Numbered from the stretch's first letter, positions 21,764 through 31,291 are shown. The stretch: DNA of 64,000 nucleotides from Paucibacter sp. PLA-PC-4 (GCF_026241155.1 NZ_JAPFGP010000003.1:124001-188000); one strand, 5' to 3'. The notes: generated from the letters alone by a model not told the origin. Made by a program: numbers and translations.

Positions 21764-21779
21764 GCACTACAGCTAGCGT
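21764..21779 (-). promoter_or_regulatory. NrdR box 2
   Basis: gcactacagctagcgt matches the NrdR consensus at 11 of 16 positions. It starts exactly 31 bases from box 1, the three-turn spacing usual for paired NrdR boxes, which makes chance agreement less likely than the single-site scores suggest. Confidence 0.6.
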
Positions 21780-21999
21780 CAAACCCGCATATCGAATCGG
21801 TTGACCGGCGCTCCCACACACGCTAGTCGCGCGCCGCAATAGGCCTTGCAGCGTCGCATCGATACCGCTCGCATCGCGCCTGCACCCAGCATTGATCAGG
21901 GTTTGAAATCAGACCCCCGCGACAGTCGTGGCCTGCAGCGCAAAACCGCCCGCCAGGCCGCGTCAGCAAAGGCTTTGATGACTGCGCTTCGAGCGGCGC

Positions 22000-23592
22000 T
22001 CAGTTGGCGTCAGCGCCCTCGCCATCGGCCGAGGTCGAGCCCTCGGTGATGCCCAGCCGTGCCATCCGGTAACGAATCTGGCGCAGCGACAAGCCAAGAC
22101 TCGCACCGGCGGCCGTTCGATTGAAGCGGTGTCGCTCCAAAGCCCGTAACAAGATGCTTCGCTCGACCTCGTCAAGATAAAGGGCCAGGTCTTGAGGCAG
22201 TTCGGCCTGGTCGTCGGCCAGGTTGGGCAGTGGCGCCGCCGGCGGCACCTCCAGCACGTCCAGCGCCCCCAACTGCGAATCGTCCAGCAGCGATTCGGGC
22301 AGACCCAGATCCTCGGCGTCGATCAGCTCGCCACCCGACAGCGCCAGCGCCCGGTGCAGCAGGTTCTCGAGCTCGCGAACATTGCCCGGGAAGGCGTAGC
22401 GCGCCAGTTGCGACAGCGCCGCCGGCGTCAGCCGCGGCACCGGCGACACGCCGGCATCGCGGGCGATGCGCTCCAGCACCCGCTCGCTGATCGCAGCCAA
22501 GTCCTCGATGCGCTCGCGCAGCGGCGGCACACGGATCTGTATCACGTTGAGCCGGTAGAACAAGTCCTGGCGGAAGCGCCCAGCCGCCACTTCGGCGCCC
22601 AGGTCCTTGTGGGTAGCGCTGAGGATGCGCACGTTGACCGGCGCCTCGGCCACCGCGCCGACGGGCCGCACCGAACGCTCCTGGATCGAGCGCAGAAGCT
22701 TGCTCTGCATGGCCAGCGGCAGGTCGCCGATCTCATCAAGGAAAAGGGTGCCGCCATGGGCTGCCTGGAAGAAGCCCTCGCGGTCTTCGTTGGCGCCCGT
22801 GAACGCGCCTTTGCGATAGCCGAAGAACTCGGCCTCCAGCAACTGTTCGGGAATCGCGCCGCAATTGACCGCGACGAAAGCCTGGCTGCCGCGCACACTG
22901 CTCTCGTGGATGGAGCGCGCCACCAGCTCCTTGCCGGTACCCGACTCGCCCTGCAGCAGCACCGGTGCCATGCTGCGCGCCACCTTCTCGATCAGCGAGC
23001 GGACCTGCCGGATCGCGGTCGACTCGCCGGCCAGGCGCTGAAGCGCACCGGCCGGGGGCGCCAATGCTGGATCCTCCGCGCGCGCGCGCGATGCGGCAGC
23101 CGAGGTCGCCGTCGTTGACGCCCGTGCCTCGGCCTTGGCCGGCCTGGGGAGCTCGGACACCGACTGGCGTTCCGACGGCAGTTGCGCCGGCACCACCGAG
23201 GGCTGCCCCTGCGGCAGGCGCCCCAGCGCCGAGGCAACGACACTGCGGAACTGGCGCAGATCGACCGGCTTGGTCAGATAGTCATAGGCGCCGGCCTTCA
23301 GCGCCTCGACTGCGTTCTCGGCCGAGCCATAGGCGGTGATCACCAGCGCCTTCTCAGGCCGGCCCTGCTGCTCCAGCCAGGCCAGCACATCCAGGCCGCT
23401 GCCATCGGGCAGCCGCATGTCGGTGATAACGGCACTGTAGCGGCGCTGCCCCAGCCGGGCCAGCGCCTCCTCCACCGTGCCGGCGGTCTCCAGTTCATAA
23501 CCCTCGCGAAGCAGGGTCAGCTCATAAAGTGTGCGCAGATCCGGCTCGTCATCGACGACCAGCAGGCTGAAGGCGGGATTGGCTGAGCTCAT
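22000..23592 (-). CDS. pilR: Type IV pilus response regulator PilR (sigma-54 activator)
   Basis: 530 residues. The receiver domain has Asp58 (VITDMRLPDGSG) as phosphoacceptor and Lys108. An Ala-rich linker leads to the AAA+ domain: Walker A GESGTGKE at 215-222, sigma-54 contact loop GAFTGA at 262-267. The C-terminal Fis-type helix-turn-helix ends the protein (NRTAAGASLGLSLRQIRYRM). It activates pilin transcription from sigma-54 promoters when phosphorylated by PilS. Its ATG overlaps the pilS stop by one base. No pilA gene is present in the window, so its main target is elsewhere. Confidence 0.93.
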   Translation of the reverse strand: MSSANPAFSLLVVDDEPDLRTLYELTLLREGYELETAGTVEEALARLGQRRYSAVITDMRLPDGSGLDVLAWLEQQGRPEKALVITAYGSAENAVEALKAGAYDYLTKPVDLRQFRSVVASALGRLPQGQPSVVPAQLPSERQSVSELPRPAKAEARASTTATSAAASRARAEDPALAPPAGALQRLAGESTAIRQVRSLIEKVARSMAPVLLQGESGTGKELVARSIHESSVRGSQAFVAVNCGAIPEQLLEAEFFGYRKGAFTGANEDREGFFQAAHGGTLFLDEIGDLPLAMQSKLLRSIQERSVRPVGAVAEAPVNVRILSATHKDLGAEVAAGRFRQDLFYRLNVIQIRVPPLRERIEDLAAISERVLERIARDAGVSPVPRLTPAALSQLARYAFPGNVRELENLLHRALALSGGELIDAEDLGLPESLLDDSQLGALDVLEVPPAAPLPNLADDQAELPQDLALYLDEVERSILLRALERHRFNRTAAGASLGLSLRQIRYRMARLGITEGSTSADGEGADAN

Positions 23593-25481
23593 CAGGAAGA
23601 AGTCGGGGCAAGAGGCGCGTCGGCCGGCAGACGACGCAGGGTCACGACAAATTCATTGCCGCCCAGTGCGGCCGAGCGCTGGCTGCGGTAATCGATGCGC
23701 CCGCCATAGCGCTCGCACAACTCGCGGCAAATATACAAGCCCAGGCCCGAACCCCGGCTGCGCGTCGAGAAAAAGGGCTCGAACAGATGGCGCTCGACCT
23801 CGGGCGCGATCAGCTCGCCGGCGCTGAACACACCCAAGCTTACCCATTGCTCGGACTGCGCGCGCAGGCTGACCTGCACGCTGCGCGGGCCTGGTGTCGC
23901 ATGGCGAAGCGCGTTGTCCAACAGATTGATCAGCACGCGACGCAGATGCTCGGGCTCAAAGCTGATGCGCAGCGCATGGACCGGCAGGCTCAGGCCCAGC
24001 GGGCTGTCCGGTCCCTCCGGCAGCTTGTTGGTGCGGGCCCAGTCCAGACAGGCCTCGCTGACCAGCGCACTGGCATCCACCGGCACCGGCTGCGGTGGCA
24101 CGCCTGGCGCCACCTCCATCACATCGTCGACGATGCGCTTGAGGCGCTGCACATTGGAGCTGACCATCGCCGTCAGGCGCTGCGACTGCGGGTCGGCGCA
24201 ATCCTCAGCCAGCAGCGCATTGGCCTGATCGATGGCGGCCAGCGGATTGCGGATCTCGTGGGCGATGCCGGCCGATATACGGCCCATTGCAGCCAGCTTC
24301 TCCTGGCGGCTGCGTGCCTGCAGATTGCGCACATCCTCGACGAAGAGCACACACAGGTCCTCGGTGCCATGCACCTCGCGCCGGCGCGTAAAACGCATAC
24401 GTAGGCGCAGTGCGCGCCGCTCAGCCGCATTGAACACCAAGGCCACGTCGCGTCCCTCCTCCGGCCAGCCGCCGGCCGAGAAGGCCTGCTCCACCGCTAC
24501 CACCAACGGCTCCCAAGCCGGCACGCCGCGCAGCTGAAAGGGCGCGGTGCGGACCATCTGCTGCTCGGCCAGCAGACCTCGCGCGGCCGGATTGGCGGCG
24601 CGCACATGGCCGCGCCTGTCCAGCACCAGCACGCCCTCGGCCATCTCGTCGATCACCAACCGGTTCAGCTGCGCCTGCTGACGCGCCAGCTCCATGCTGC
24701 CGCGCGCGGCGCGCTCCTCGCGCGCCAGCCGGTTGGCCAGCTCGCTGGCCAGCAGTCCGATCACAAAGAAGCCGACGCCCACGAGGCCGGCCTGCGTCAT
24801 GCGTAGCCCCGGATCAGCCCCCTGCAGCACCGACCACCAGGCCACGCCCAAGGTCATCAGCGCCGCCATCGCGGCGGTAGCCAGCGCCAGCAGACGCGGT
24901 GTCAGCACACCGGCCATCAGCACCGGCAGCACGAACAGCGCACCGTAGCTGACCCCGGCACTGCGATCGAGCGCCAGCAGCAGGCCGAACAGGCCCAGGT
25001 CTAGTCCGATGCTGAGCCACCAGCGCGGGCTGCTGAGCAGGGCCAGCGACTGCGCCGAGGCGCCCCGCTGCAGGCGCGGCAACAGCCACAGCGCTACAGC
25101 CTCAAGCGCATAGACCCCGCTGAGCGCCAGGGTCCAGAACGGTGTGGTCGAGCCCAACAGTGCCGCCAGCGCCTGCGCGCCGACCAGGGCCAAGCCCAGC
25201 GCCGCGCGCGCCGCCAAAAAGGCCCGGTACAGGCGCTGGAAGGCGCTGCCGCCAGCGTGCGTAAGCCGGCGCGCCTGCTGAAAGAAGAACTGCGAGTCAG
25301 CCGCGTCCGCGGTGCCGGCCGAGTCCACGCCGGCGGCCGCTTCACCTTCTCCCTCTTGCGGCGGACCGAACCAGGATTGGTCGCGGCCATCGGCCATCGG
25401 CCCGCGTCGCTCGCTGCGGCGACGGTCACCACGTCGGCGGTCAGATCCGCGGCGATCCCGGTTCGACCGCGCCTCGCTCAT
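23592..25481 (-). CDS. pilS: Type IV pilus sensor histidine kinase PilS
   Basis: 629 residues. Hydrophobic membrane segments fill about 80-240, a PAS-like domain follows (LNRLVIDEMAEGVLVLDRRG), then the HisKA box HEIRNPLAAID with the phosphorylated His near residue 408, and the ATPase domain with NLLDNALRHA and GSGLGLYICREL. The cytoplasmic N-terminal tail is odd: residues 4-27 are almost only Arg, Asp, Ser and Gly (RSNRDRRGSDRRRGDRRRS). A later start at Met29 would remove it, but ATG 25481 overlaps the previous stop in the common ATGA form. PilS senses pilin level in the membrane in Pseudomonas. Confidence 0.92.
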   Translation of the reverse strand: MSEARSNRDRRGSDRRRGDRRRSERRGPMADGRDQSWFGPPQEGEGEAAAGVDSAGTADAADSQFFFQQARRLTHAGGSAFQRLYRAFLAARAALGLALVGAQALAALLGSTTPFWTLALSGVYALEAVALWLLPRLQRGASAQSLALLSSPRWWLSIGLDLGLFGLLLALDRSAGVSYGALFVLPVLMAGVLTPRLLALATAAMAALMTLGVAWWSVLQGADPGLRMTQAGLVGVGFFVIGLLASELANRLAREERAARGSMELARQQAQLNRLVIDEMAEGVLVLDRRGHVRAANPAARGLLAEQQMVRTAPFQLRGVPAWEPLVVAVEQAFSAGGWPEEGRDVALVFNAAERRALRLRMRFTRRREVHGTEDLCVLFVEDVRNLQARSRQEKLAAMGRISAGIAHEIRNPLAAIDQANALLAEDCADPQSQRLTAMVSSNVQRLKRIVDDVMEVAPGVPPQPVPVDASALVSEACLDWARTNKLPEGPDSPLGLSLPVHALRISFEPEHLRRVLINLLDNALRHATPGPRSVQVSLRAQSEQWVSLGVFSAGELIAPEVERHLFEPFFSTRSRGSGLGLYICRELCERYGGRIDYRSQRSAALGGNEFVVTLRRLPADAPLAPTSS

Positions 25482-25729
25482 GGAGTCTTGTCGGCCTCAT
25501 GGGCCGCCCGGTGGGCGGCGCTGCAGAACACCCCCCCGAGCCCGGGCAGGGCCTCAGACTGCGGAAGATGCAGTCCGCAATGGGCACAGCTAACGATGTG
25601 CTGCGGCACAGCGGGTGGCGCTGGCGGCGCCGGCGGTGGTGCAGGCGGCTTCACACCGGGACGGCTGCGCTTGAAGCCCAACATAAAGAAGACCAGACCG
25701 ATGACAAGGATGATCAGCAGGTACTTCAT
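25478..25729 (-). CDS. PP0621-family small membrane protein
   Basis: 83 residues from ATG 25729 (MKYLLIILVIGLVFFMLGF); a longer in-frame reading from 25858 would overlap the upstream gene. One N-terminal membrane segment is followed by a Pro/Ala linker and a short domain with CAHCGLHLPQSEAL and FCSAAHRAAH, whose two Cys plus Cys/His could bind zinc. The PP0621 family is found between ypjD and pilS in many betaproteobacteria and has no known function. It begins 1 base after the ypjD stop and overlaps pilS by 4 bases. Confidence 0.85.
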   Translation of the reverse strand: MKYLLIILVIGLVFFMLGFKRSRPGVKPPAPPPAPPAPPAVPQHIVSCAHCGLHLPQSEALPGLGGVFCSAAHRAAHEADKTP

Positions 25730-25730
25730 A

Positions 25731-26570
25731 TCAATAGCCCGTGCCGCGTTGCAGCAGCACCTCCAACACGAAACGGGTGCCGGCGTAGGCCAGAAGCAAT
25801 AGTGCCGCGCCGAAGTAGAGCCAGCGCGTCGCGCGCCGGCCACGCCAGCCGAACACACGCCGGCCGGTGAGCAGCCCAGTCAGCACCAGCCAGCCCAGCA
25901 TGGACAACAGATTCTTGTGGTCCCAATGCCATTGCGGCGTGAACCACCAACCCAGCAGCAAGGCCAGTGACAGCACGACGACACCGGAGCCGACGAACTG
26001 AAAAGTCAGCCGCTCCAGGCGCAGCAGTGGCATGCCCAGGGTCGCCGGCCCTCGCGAGGACTTGAGCCGCATCTGCCGCTCCGCGCGGTTCAGCATCACC
26101 GCATGCAGCACCGCAACGCCGAACAAACCATAGGAAGCCAGGCCCAGCACCCAGTGCAGCGGCGCCCAGGGCGAGGCGGCCAGCGGGCGGCTCTCGCCCG
26201 GAAAGCTCCAGGCGAGCAGCACGGTAAGCGCGGCCAGACTGGCCAGCACGCGCCGCGCACCCGGCAACGGTACGAAGCGGCTTTCGACCAAATAGACCGC
26301 CAGCACCAGCCACATCGTCATCGACAGGGCCGGCGCAAATCCGAAGCGAGCGCCAGGTCTTGCCAAGCCGAAGCCAGCGATGTCCAGCACCAGTGCCCCC
26401 AGATGGAAGAGCCAGGCCAGCAGCAACACGGCACGCAGGCGGCCGGCGCCCGCCTCCGCCGATTCACCCATGCCGGCCGCCACCGCATAGGCCAGCAAGG
26501 CAGCCAAACTGCTCAAGCTCAACAGCATGGCGGGCAGCCCTTCGGACGCGAACGATAAAATCATGGCCAC
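25731..26570 (-). CDS. ypjD: CcsA/YpjD-type cytochrome c assembly family membrane protein
   Basis: 279 residues with about eight hydrophobic segments, for example LLLAWLFHLGALVLDIAGF and LHWVLGLASYGLFGVAVLHA. The conserved WxxHKN pattern (HWDHKNLLSMLGWLVL) is typical of the CcsA/YpjD group that resembles heme-handling proteins. It is divergent from ffh, the conserved ypjD-ffh arrangement of Proteobacteria. It starts a four-gene unit running into PP0621, pilS and pilR. A direct role in heme delivery is family-level inference only. Confidence 0.85.
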   Translation of the reverse strand: MAMILSFASEGLPAMLLSLSSLAALLAYAVAAGMGESAEAGAGRLRAVLLLAWLFHLGALVLDIAGFGLARPGARFGFAPALSMTMWLVLAVYLVESRFVPLPGARRVLASLAALTVLLAWSFPGESRPLAASPWAPLHWVLGLASYGLFGVAVLHAVMLNRAERQMRLKSSRGPATLGMPLLRLERLTFQFVGSGVVVLSLALLLGWWFTPQWHWDHKNLLSMLGWLVLTGLLTGRRVFGWRGRRATRWLYFGAALLLLAYAGTRFVLEVLLQRGTGY

Positions 26571-26614
26571 AGTGTACTTTTGCGCGCCCGCCTTGCCGGT
26601 CGGTGCGAACCTTG

Positions 26615-28006
26615 ATGGCCTCCAATCTGACCAATCGCCTGAGCCAGCTCGTGAAAACGATGCGTGGCCAGGCCCGCATCACTGAAACGAACGTCCAGGA
26701 GATGCTGCGCGAAGTGCGCATGGCTCTGCTGGAGGCCGATGTGGCCCTGCCGGTGGTGCGCGACTTCATCGCCCGGGTCAAGGAGAAGGCGCTAGGTCAG
26801 GAGGTGGTAGGCTCGCTGAACCCCGGCCAGGTGCTGGTCTCGGTGGTACACAAGGAGCTGATCGCGACGATGGGCGAGGGCATCGCCGACATCAACCTCG
26901 CAGCCCAGCCGCCCGCCGTGATCCTGATGGCCGGTCTGCAGGGCGCTGGCAAGACCACGACCACGGCCAAGCTGGCCAAGCACCTGATCGAGAAACGCAA
27001 GAAGAAGGTGCTGACGGTCTCGGCCGACGTCTACCGCCCGGCCGCAATCGAGCAGCTGAAGACCGTCACCAAGCAGGCTGGCGCCGAGTGGTTCCCCTCG
27101 ACACCCGATCAAAAGCCGCATGACATCGCGCTGGCCGCGATCGACTACGCGAAGAAGCATCACTTTGAGGTGCTGCTGGTCGACACCGCGGGCCGCCTGG
27201 CGATCGACGAGGCCCTGATGGCCGAGATCAAGGACCTGCACGCGGTGCTGAACCCAGTCGAGACGCTGTTTGTCGTCGATGCGATGCAGGGCCAGGATGC
27301 AATCAACACCGCCAAAGCCTTCAAGGATGCGCTGCCGCTGACCGGGGTCGTGCTGACCAAGCTGGACGGCGACTCGCGCGGCGGGGCCGCGCTGTCGGTG
27401 CGCCAGATCACCGGCGCGCCGATCAAGTTTGCCGGTGTGTCGGAGAAGATCGACGGGCTGGAGGTCTTCGACGCCGAGCGCCATGCCGGCCGCGTGCTGG
27501 GCATGGGCGATATCGTCGCCCTCGTCGAGGAGGTCACCAAGGGCGTGGACATGGCGGCGGCCGAGAAGCTGGCCAACAAGCTCAAGAGCGGCGACGGCTT
27601 CGACCTGAACGACTTCCTGGCCCAGATCTCGCAGATGAAGAAGATGGGCGGCCTGTCAAGCCTGATGGACAAGCTGCCCGCCCAGATGGCCGCCAAGGCC
27701 GGCCAGGGCGATATGGACAAGGCCGAGCGCGATATGAAGCGCATGGAGGGCATCCTCAATGCGATGACCGCCAAGGAACGCCACCAGCCCAGCCTTTTGA
27801 TGGACGGCAAGAGCAAGGCCAGCCGCAAGCGCCGCATCGCAGCGGGCGCCGGTGTGCAGATCCAAGAGGTCAACCGCCTCTTGAATCAGTTCGACCAGAT
27901 GCAGGGCATGATGAAGAAGATGAAGGGCGGCGGCCTGATGAAGATGATGAAGAAGATGGGCGGCATGAAGGGCCTGGGGGGCATGATGCCGCCCGGCATG
28001 AAGTGA
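26615..28006 (+). CDS. ffh: Signal recognition particle protein Ffh
   Basis: 463 residues from ATG 26615 (MASNLTNRLSQLVKTMRG); an open frame extends upstream to 26360 but overlaps the divergent ypjD and has no family likeness. N domain to about 100, then the GTPase G domain with GLQGAGKTTTTAKLAKHL, DTAGR and TKLDGDSRGGAA, then the Met-rich M domain ending in MKKMKGGGLMKMMKKMGGMK, which binds 4.5S RNA and signal sequences. It targets nascent inner-membrane proteins to FtsY, whose gene is directly convergent with a 14-base gap. Confidence 0.97.
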   Translation: MASNLTNRLSQLVKTMRGQARITETNVQEMLREVRMALLEADVALPVVRDFIARVKEKALGQEVVGSLNPGQVLVSVVHKELIATMGEGIADINLAAQPPAVILMAGLQGAGKTTTTAKLAKHLIEKRKKKVLTVSADVYRPAAIEQLKTVTKQAGAEWFPSTPDQKPHDIALAAIDYAKKHHFEVLLVDTAGRLAIDEALMAEIKDLHAVLNPVETLFVVDAMQGQDAINTAKAFKDALPLTGVVLTKLDGDSRGGAALSVRQITGAPIKFAGVSEKIDGLEVFDAERHAGRVLGMGDIVALVEEVTKGVDMAAAEKLANKLKSGDGFDLNDFLAQISQMKKMGGLSSLMDKLPAQMAAKAGQGDMDKAERDMKRMEGILNAMTAKERHQPSLLMDGKSKASRKRRIAAGAGVQIQEVNRLLNQFDQMQGMMKKMKGGGLMKMMKKMGGMKGLGGMMPPGMK

Positions 28007-28020
28007 ACCCAGAAACCGAG

Positions 28021-29040
28021 CTACTCCAGTAGCGCCTGTGCAAACTCACGGGCATTGAAGGTCTGCAGGTCTTCCAGCTTCTCGCCCACGCCGACGAAGT
28101 ACACCGGGATTGCGCGCTCGCGCGCAATCGCCGCTAGCACACCGCCCTTGGCCGTGCCATCGAGCTTGGTGACGATCAGGCCAGTCAGGCCCAGCGCATC
28201 GTCGAAGGACTTGACCTGACTCAGCGCGTTCTGGCCGGTGTTGCCGTCAACGACCAGCAGGATTTCGTGCGGCGCATCGGACTGGGCCTTGGTGATGGTG
28301 CGCTTGATCTTCTTGAGCTCCTCCATCAGATGCAACTGGGTCGGCAGGCGGCCGGCAGTATCGGCGAGCACCACATCACAGTTGCGCGAGCGGCCGGCCA
28401 CCACCGCGTCGAAAGTCACGGCCGAGGGGTCGCCGCCCTCCTGGCTGACGATCTCAACCTGGGCACGGTCGGCCCAGACCGACAGCTGCTCTCGCGCCGC
28501 CGCGCGGAAGGTATCGGCCGCGGCCAGCAGCACCTTGGCGTTGGCGTCGGCAAGATGGCGGGTCAGCTTGCCGATGCTGGTGGTCTTGCCGGCCCCGTTG
28601 ACGCCGACCACCATCATCACAGTCGGGCTGTGCTGCCCCACCGCCAGAGGCTTCTCAAGCGGGCGCAGCAGGTCGGTCAGCGCCTCGATCAGCAAGCCGC
28701 GTACAGCGGCCGGATCTGCAGCCTTGGCTTCCTTGACGCGGCGCTTTAGATCCTCGAGCAAAAACTCAGTGGCCTTGACACCGGCATCAGCCATCAGCAG
28801 CGCGGCCTCAAGCTCCTCGTACAGCGCGTCATCAATCTGAGTGCCGGTGAAGACCTGGGCGATGCTGGAGCCGGTCTTGCGCAGACCCTGGCGCAGCTTG
28901 TCCAACCAGCTCTTGCGCGGCGCTTCGGCGGTGACCGGCTCAACAACGGGCTCGACCGCCACGTCCGCCACCACCACGGGCGCCTCCGTCGGCGCAGGGG
29001 CCGAAGCAGAACCAAACTTCTTCTTGAAGAAACTGAACAT
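28021..29040 (-). CDS. ftsY: Signal recognition particle receptor FtsY
   Basis: 339 residues. A short acidic A region rich in Ala, Val and Glu (about 12-40) precedes the NG domain: GVNGAGKTTSIGKLTRHLA, DTAGRLPTQ and TKLDGTAKGG. FtsY docks Ffh-ribosome complexes at the membrane and both GTPases activate each other. The acidic A domain is much shorter than in E. coli (497 residues), as usual in betaproteobacteria. Transcribed towards ffh. Confidence 0.96.
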   Translation of the reverse strand: MFSFFKKKFGSASAPAPTEAPVVVADVAVEPVVEPVTAEAPRKSWLDKLRQGLRKTGSSIAQVFTGTQIDDALYEELEAALLMADAGVKATEFLLEDLKRRVKEAKAADPAAVRGLLIEALTDLLRPLEKPLAVGQHSPTVMMVVGVNGAGKTTSIGKLTRHLADANAKVLLAAADTFRAAAREQLSVWADRAQVEIVSQEGGDPSAVTFDAVVAGRSRNCDVVLADTAGRLPTQLHLMEELKKIKRTITKAQSDAPHEILLVVDGNTGQNALSQVKSFDDALGLTGLIVTKLDGTAKGGVLAAIARERAIPVYFVGVGEKLEDLQTFNAREFAQALLE

Positions 29041-29095
29041 CGATACGCTTCTCTAGAGAGCAAGGCACATTTTTCAAAAACATGCCGGGAGGGGC

Positions 29096-29125
29096 TTGCA
29101 TTGTCTCCTAAAAGCTCGCTAGAAT
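29096..29125 (+). promoter_or_regulatory. Promoter of tRNA-Met
   Basis: -35 TTGCAT (29096-29101), 18-base spacer, -10 TAGAAT (29120-29125), followed by a GC-rich discriminator (ggcggg). The tRNA starts 12 bases after the -10. GC-rich discriminators are usual at stringently controlled stable-RNA promoters. Confidence 0.6.
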
Positions 29126-29136
29126 GGCGGGCTTGA

Positions 29137-29213
<77 letters not shown>

Positions 29214-29222
29214 AAATAAGTG

Positions 29223-29251
29223 AACGGCCCGAGCAACCCTCGGGCCGTTTT
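29223..29251 (+). terminator. Terminator after tRNA-Met
   Basis: An 11-bp perfect stem (aacggcccgag at 29223-29233 with ctcgggccgtt at 29239-29249) and a 5-base loop, followed by ttgcttt. It begins 10 bases after the tRNA. Confidence 0.8.
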
Positions 29252-29287
29252 GCTTTATCCGATCAACGCAGCCACTGGACACATACC

Positions 29288-29671
29288 ATGTACCGCTGTG
29301 CTCTTCTTGCCTTCGCGGCCAGCACCGTTTGCATCTCGGCTCAGGCCCAGGTGCACCGCCCCTTCCCCGTGCAGGCGCTGCGCGGCGAGCTGGTGGTCTT
29401 GCAAACACCTCAGATCAGCCTTAACGGCCAGCCCGCCCGGCTGGCGCCCGGCGCCCGTCTGCGCGGCGAAACCCATATGCTGCTGCAGCCCGCCAGCGTC
29501 GCCGGCCAGAAGCTCATCGTGCACTACACGATGGAGCCCTCGTCGGGCATGTTGATGGACGTCTGGGTGTTGAACCCGGCCGAGCTGGCCAACAAGACCT
29601 GGCCACGCACACCGCAAGAAGCCGCGAGCTGGGCCTTCGAGCCGGCCACACAGACCTGGACCAAGCGCTGA
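29288..29671 (+). CDS. Hypothetical periplasmic protein upstream of miaB
   Basis: 127 residues with a clear signal peptide ([21 protein letters not shown], cleavage after AQA). The mature part is small and beta-rich ([36 protein letters not shown]), ends with Lys-Arg and has no cysteines after the signal region. I do not recognise a named domain. It precedes miaB by 11 bases and is probably co-transcribed, though no functional link to tRNA modification is apparent. Confidence 0.75.
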   Translation: MYRCALLAFAASTVCISAQAQVHRPFPVQALRGELVVLQTPQISLNGQPARLAPGARLRGETHMLLQPASVAGQKLIVHYTMEPSSGMLMDVWVLNPAELANKTWPRTPQEAASWAFEPATQTWTKR

Positions 29672-29682
29672 GAGAGGCCAGC

Positions 29683-31029
29683 ATGAGCGACACGAAGAAA
29701 GTATTCATCAAGACCTTTGGCTGCCAGATGAACGAGTACGACTCGGGCAAGATGGCCGATGTGCTGGGCGCGGCCCAGGGCTATGAAGAGACCAAGGACG
29801 TCGAGCAGGCCGACCTGATCTTGTTCAACACCTGCTCGGTGCGCGAGAAGGCGCAGGAGAAGGTGTTCAGCGACCTGGGCCGGGTCAAGCATCTGAAAGA
29901 CAAGGGCGTGCTGATCGGCGTCGGCGGCTGCGTCGCCTCGCAAGAAGGCGCGGCCATCATTGAGCGCGCGCCCTATGTCGATGTGGTGTTCGGCCCGCAA
30001 ACCCTGCACCGCCTGCCGCAGATGCTGGAGGCCCGACGCGAGCAGCGCCGCCCGCAGGTGGACATCAGCTTTCCCGAGATCGAGAAGTTCGACAATCTAC
30101 CGCCGGCCAAGGTCGAGGGCGCCAGCGCCTTCGTCTCCATCATGGAAGGCTGCTCCAAGTACTGCAGCTACTGCGTCGTGCCCTACACGCGCGGCGAGGA
30201 GGTCTCGCGCCCCTTCGAGGATGTACTGACCGAGATCGCCGGCCTGGCCGACCAGGGCGTGATGGAGATCAATCTGCTGGGGCAAAACGTCAATGCCTAT
30301 CGAGGCAAGATGGGCGACACCAGCGAGTACGCCGACCTGGCCCTGCTGCTCGAATACGCGGCCGAGATCCCTGGCATCCAACGCTTGCGCTTCACGACCA
30401 GCCATCCGAACGAATTCAGCCAGCGTCTGGTCGAGGCCTATGCCAAGGTGCCGCAGCTGGTCAACCACCTGCACCTGCCGGTCCAGCATGGCAGTGACCG
30501 CATCCTGATGGCCATGAAGCGCGGCTATACCGCGCTGGAGTTCAAGAGCACGATTCGCAAGCTGCGCGCGATCCGGCCGGACATCCGCATCGCCAGCGAC
30601 TTCATCGTCGGCTTCCCCGGTGAGACCGAGGACGACCACGCCAAGCTGATGAAGCTGGTGCATGAGGTCGGATTCGATGCCTCGTTCAGCTTCATCTTCA
30701 GCCCGCGCCCCGGCACGCCAGCCGCAGCCCTGGAGGACACGACGCCGTACGACGTCAAGGTCCGTCGCCTGCAAGAACTGCAGGCCGCAATAGAGGCCAA
30801 TGCCGTGAGGATCAGCGAGACCATGGTCGGCTCGACCCAGCGCATCCTCGTGACCGGCAATGCCCGCAAGGACGCCAGCGAGCTGATGGGGCGCACCGAG
30901 TGCAACCGCATCGTCAACTTCAAGGGCGCACCGCGGCTGATGAACCAACTGATCGACGTACGCATTACCCAGGCTTTTGCACATTCGCTGCGCGCCGAGG
31001 TCCTGATAACCGAAGACGCTAGCGCCTGA
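29683..31029 (+). CDS. miaB: tRNA-2-methylthio-N6-dimethylallyladenosine synthase
   Basis: 448 residues. The N-terminal MTTase domain has [14 protein letters not shown] and two further Cys ([18 protein letters not shown]) that hold the auxiliary 4Fe-4S cluster. The radical-SAM motif Cys157-x3-Cys161-x2-Cys164 (GCSKYCSYC) is intact, and a C-terminal TRAM domain follows ([13 protein letters not shown]). MiaB adds the methylthio group to i6A37 of tRNAs reading UNN codons. Its last 11 bases overlap the end of the convergent gene at 31019. Confidence 0.97.
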   Translation: MSDTKKVFIKTFGCQMNEYDSGKMADVLGAAQGYEETKDVEQADLILFNTCSVREKAQEKVFSDLGRVKHLKDKGVLIGVGGCVASQEGAAIIERAPYVDVVFGPQTLHRLPQMLEARREQRRPQVDISFPEIEKFDNLPPAKVEGASAFVSIMEGCSKYCSYCVVPYTRGEEVSRPFEDVLTEIAGLADQGVMEINLLGQNVNAYRGKMGDTSEYADLALLLEYAAEIPGIQRLRFTTSHPNEFSQRLVEAYAKVPQLVNHLHLPVQHGSDRILMAMKRGYTALEFKSTIRKLRAIRPDIRIASDFIVGFPGETEDDHAKLMKLVHEVGFDASFSFIFSPRPGTPAAALEDTTPYDVKVRRLQELQAAIEANAVRISETMVGSTQRILVTGNARKDASELMGRTECNRIVNFKGAPRLMNQLIDVRITQAFAHSLRAEVLITEDASA

Positions 31030-31291
31030 GCGTCAGTCCCCATTGCGGCAGCGCGATGGCCACGACCATCAAGGCATAGCCCAGCATCTTGCCGTCGCGA
31101 CCCAGCAGCAACAGGGCCGCGACCAGACCCAGGCAGCCGCCCAGCGCGCCCCACAGCGCCAGGCGGCGCCAAGCCAGGGTCCTGAGTTCGCGGCGCCACA
31201 GCAGTTTGAGTCCGAACGCCGTCAGTGCGGCAACAAACCAAGCGGGCGCAAGGAAGTTGCCCAGGTGCCATACGACGTCCAGCAGATTCAT
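31019..31291 (-). CDS. Small hypothetical inner-membrane protein
   Basis: 90 residues from ATG 31291 ([19 protein letters not shown]); a longer frame from 31372 lacks likeness to a coding N-terminus. Three hydrophobic helices are predicted (about 7-28, 45-62, 68-84), with a basic loop ([18 protein letters not shown]) between the first two. Not recognised. It is convergent with miaB and overlaps its end by 11 bases. Confidence 0.7.
   Translation of the reverse strand: MNLLDVVWHLGNFLAPAWFVAALTAFGLKLLWRRELRTLAWRRLALWGALGGCLGLVAALLLLGRDGKMLGYALMVVAIALPQWGLTLRR

Larger units (their letters stand above)
21469..21999. other. nrdA leader/promoter interval
   Basis: 531 bases between nrdA and pilR, both on the minus strand. 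It holds the nrdA promoter and NrdR-like boxes near 21733-21779, leaving a predicted untranslated leader of about 260 bases. A 66-codon frame inside the leader (ATG 21693, stop 21493, minus) lacks a ribosome binding site and family likeness. From 21780 to 21999 nothing is recognised apart from the end region of pilR transcription. Confidence 0.6.

Noticed and set aside
26360-26614. N-terminal extension of ffh
   Set aside because: It overlaps the divergent ypjD and has no likeness to the Ffh N domain, which begins at ATG 26615.
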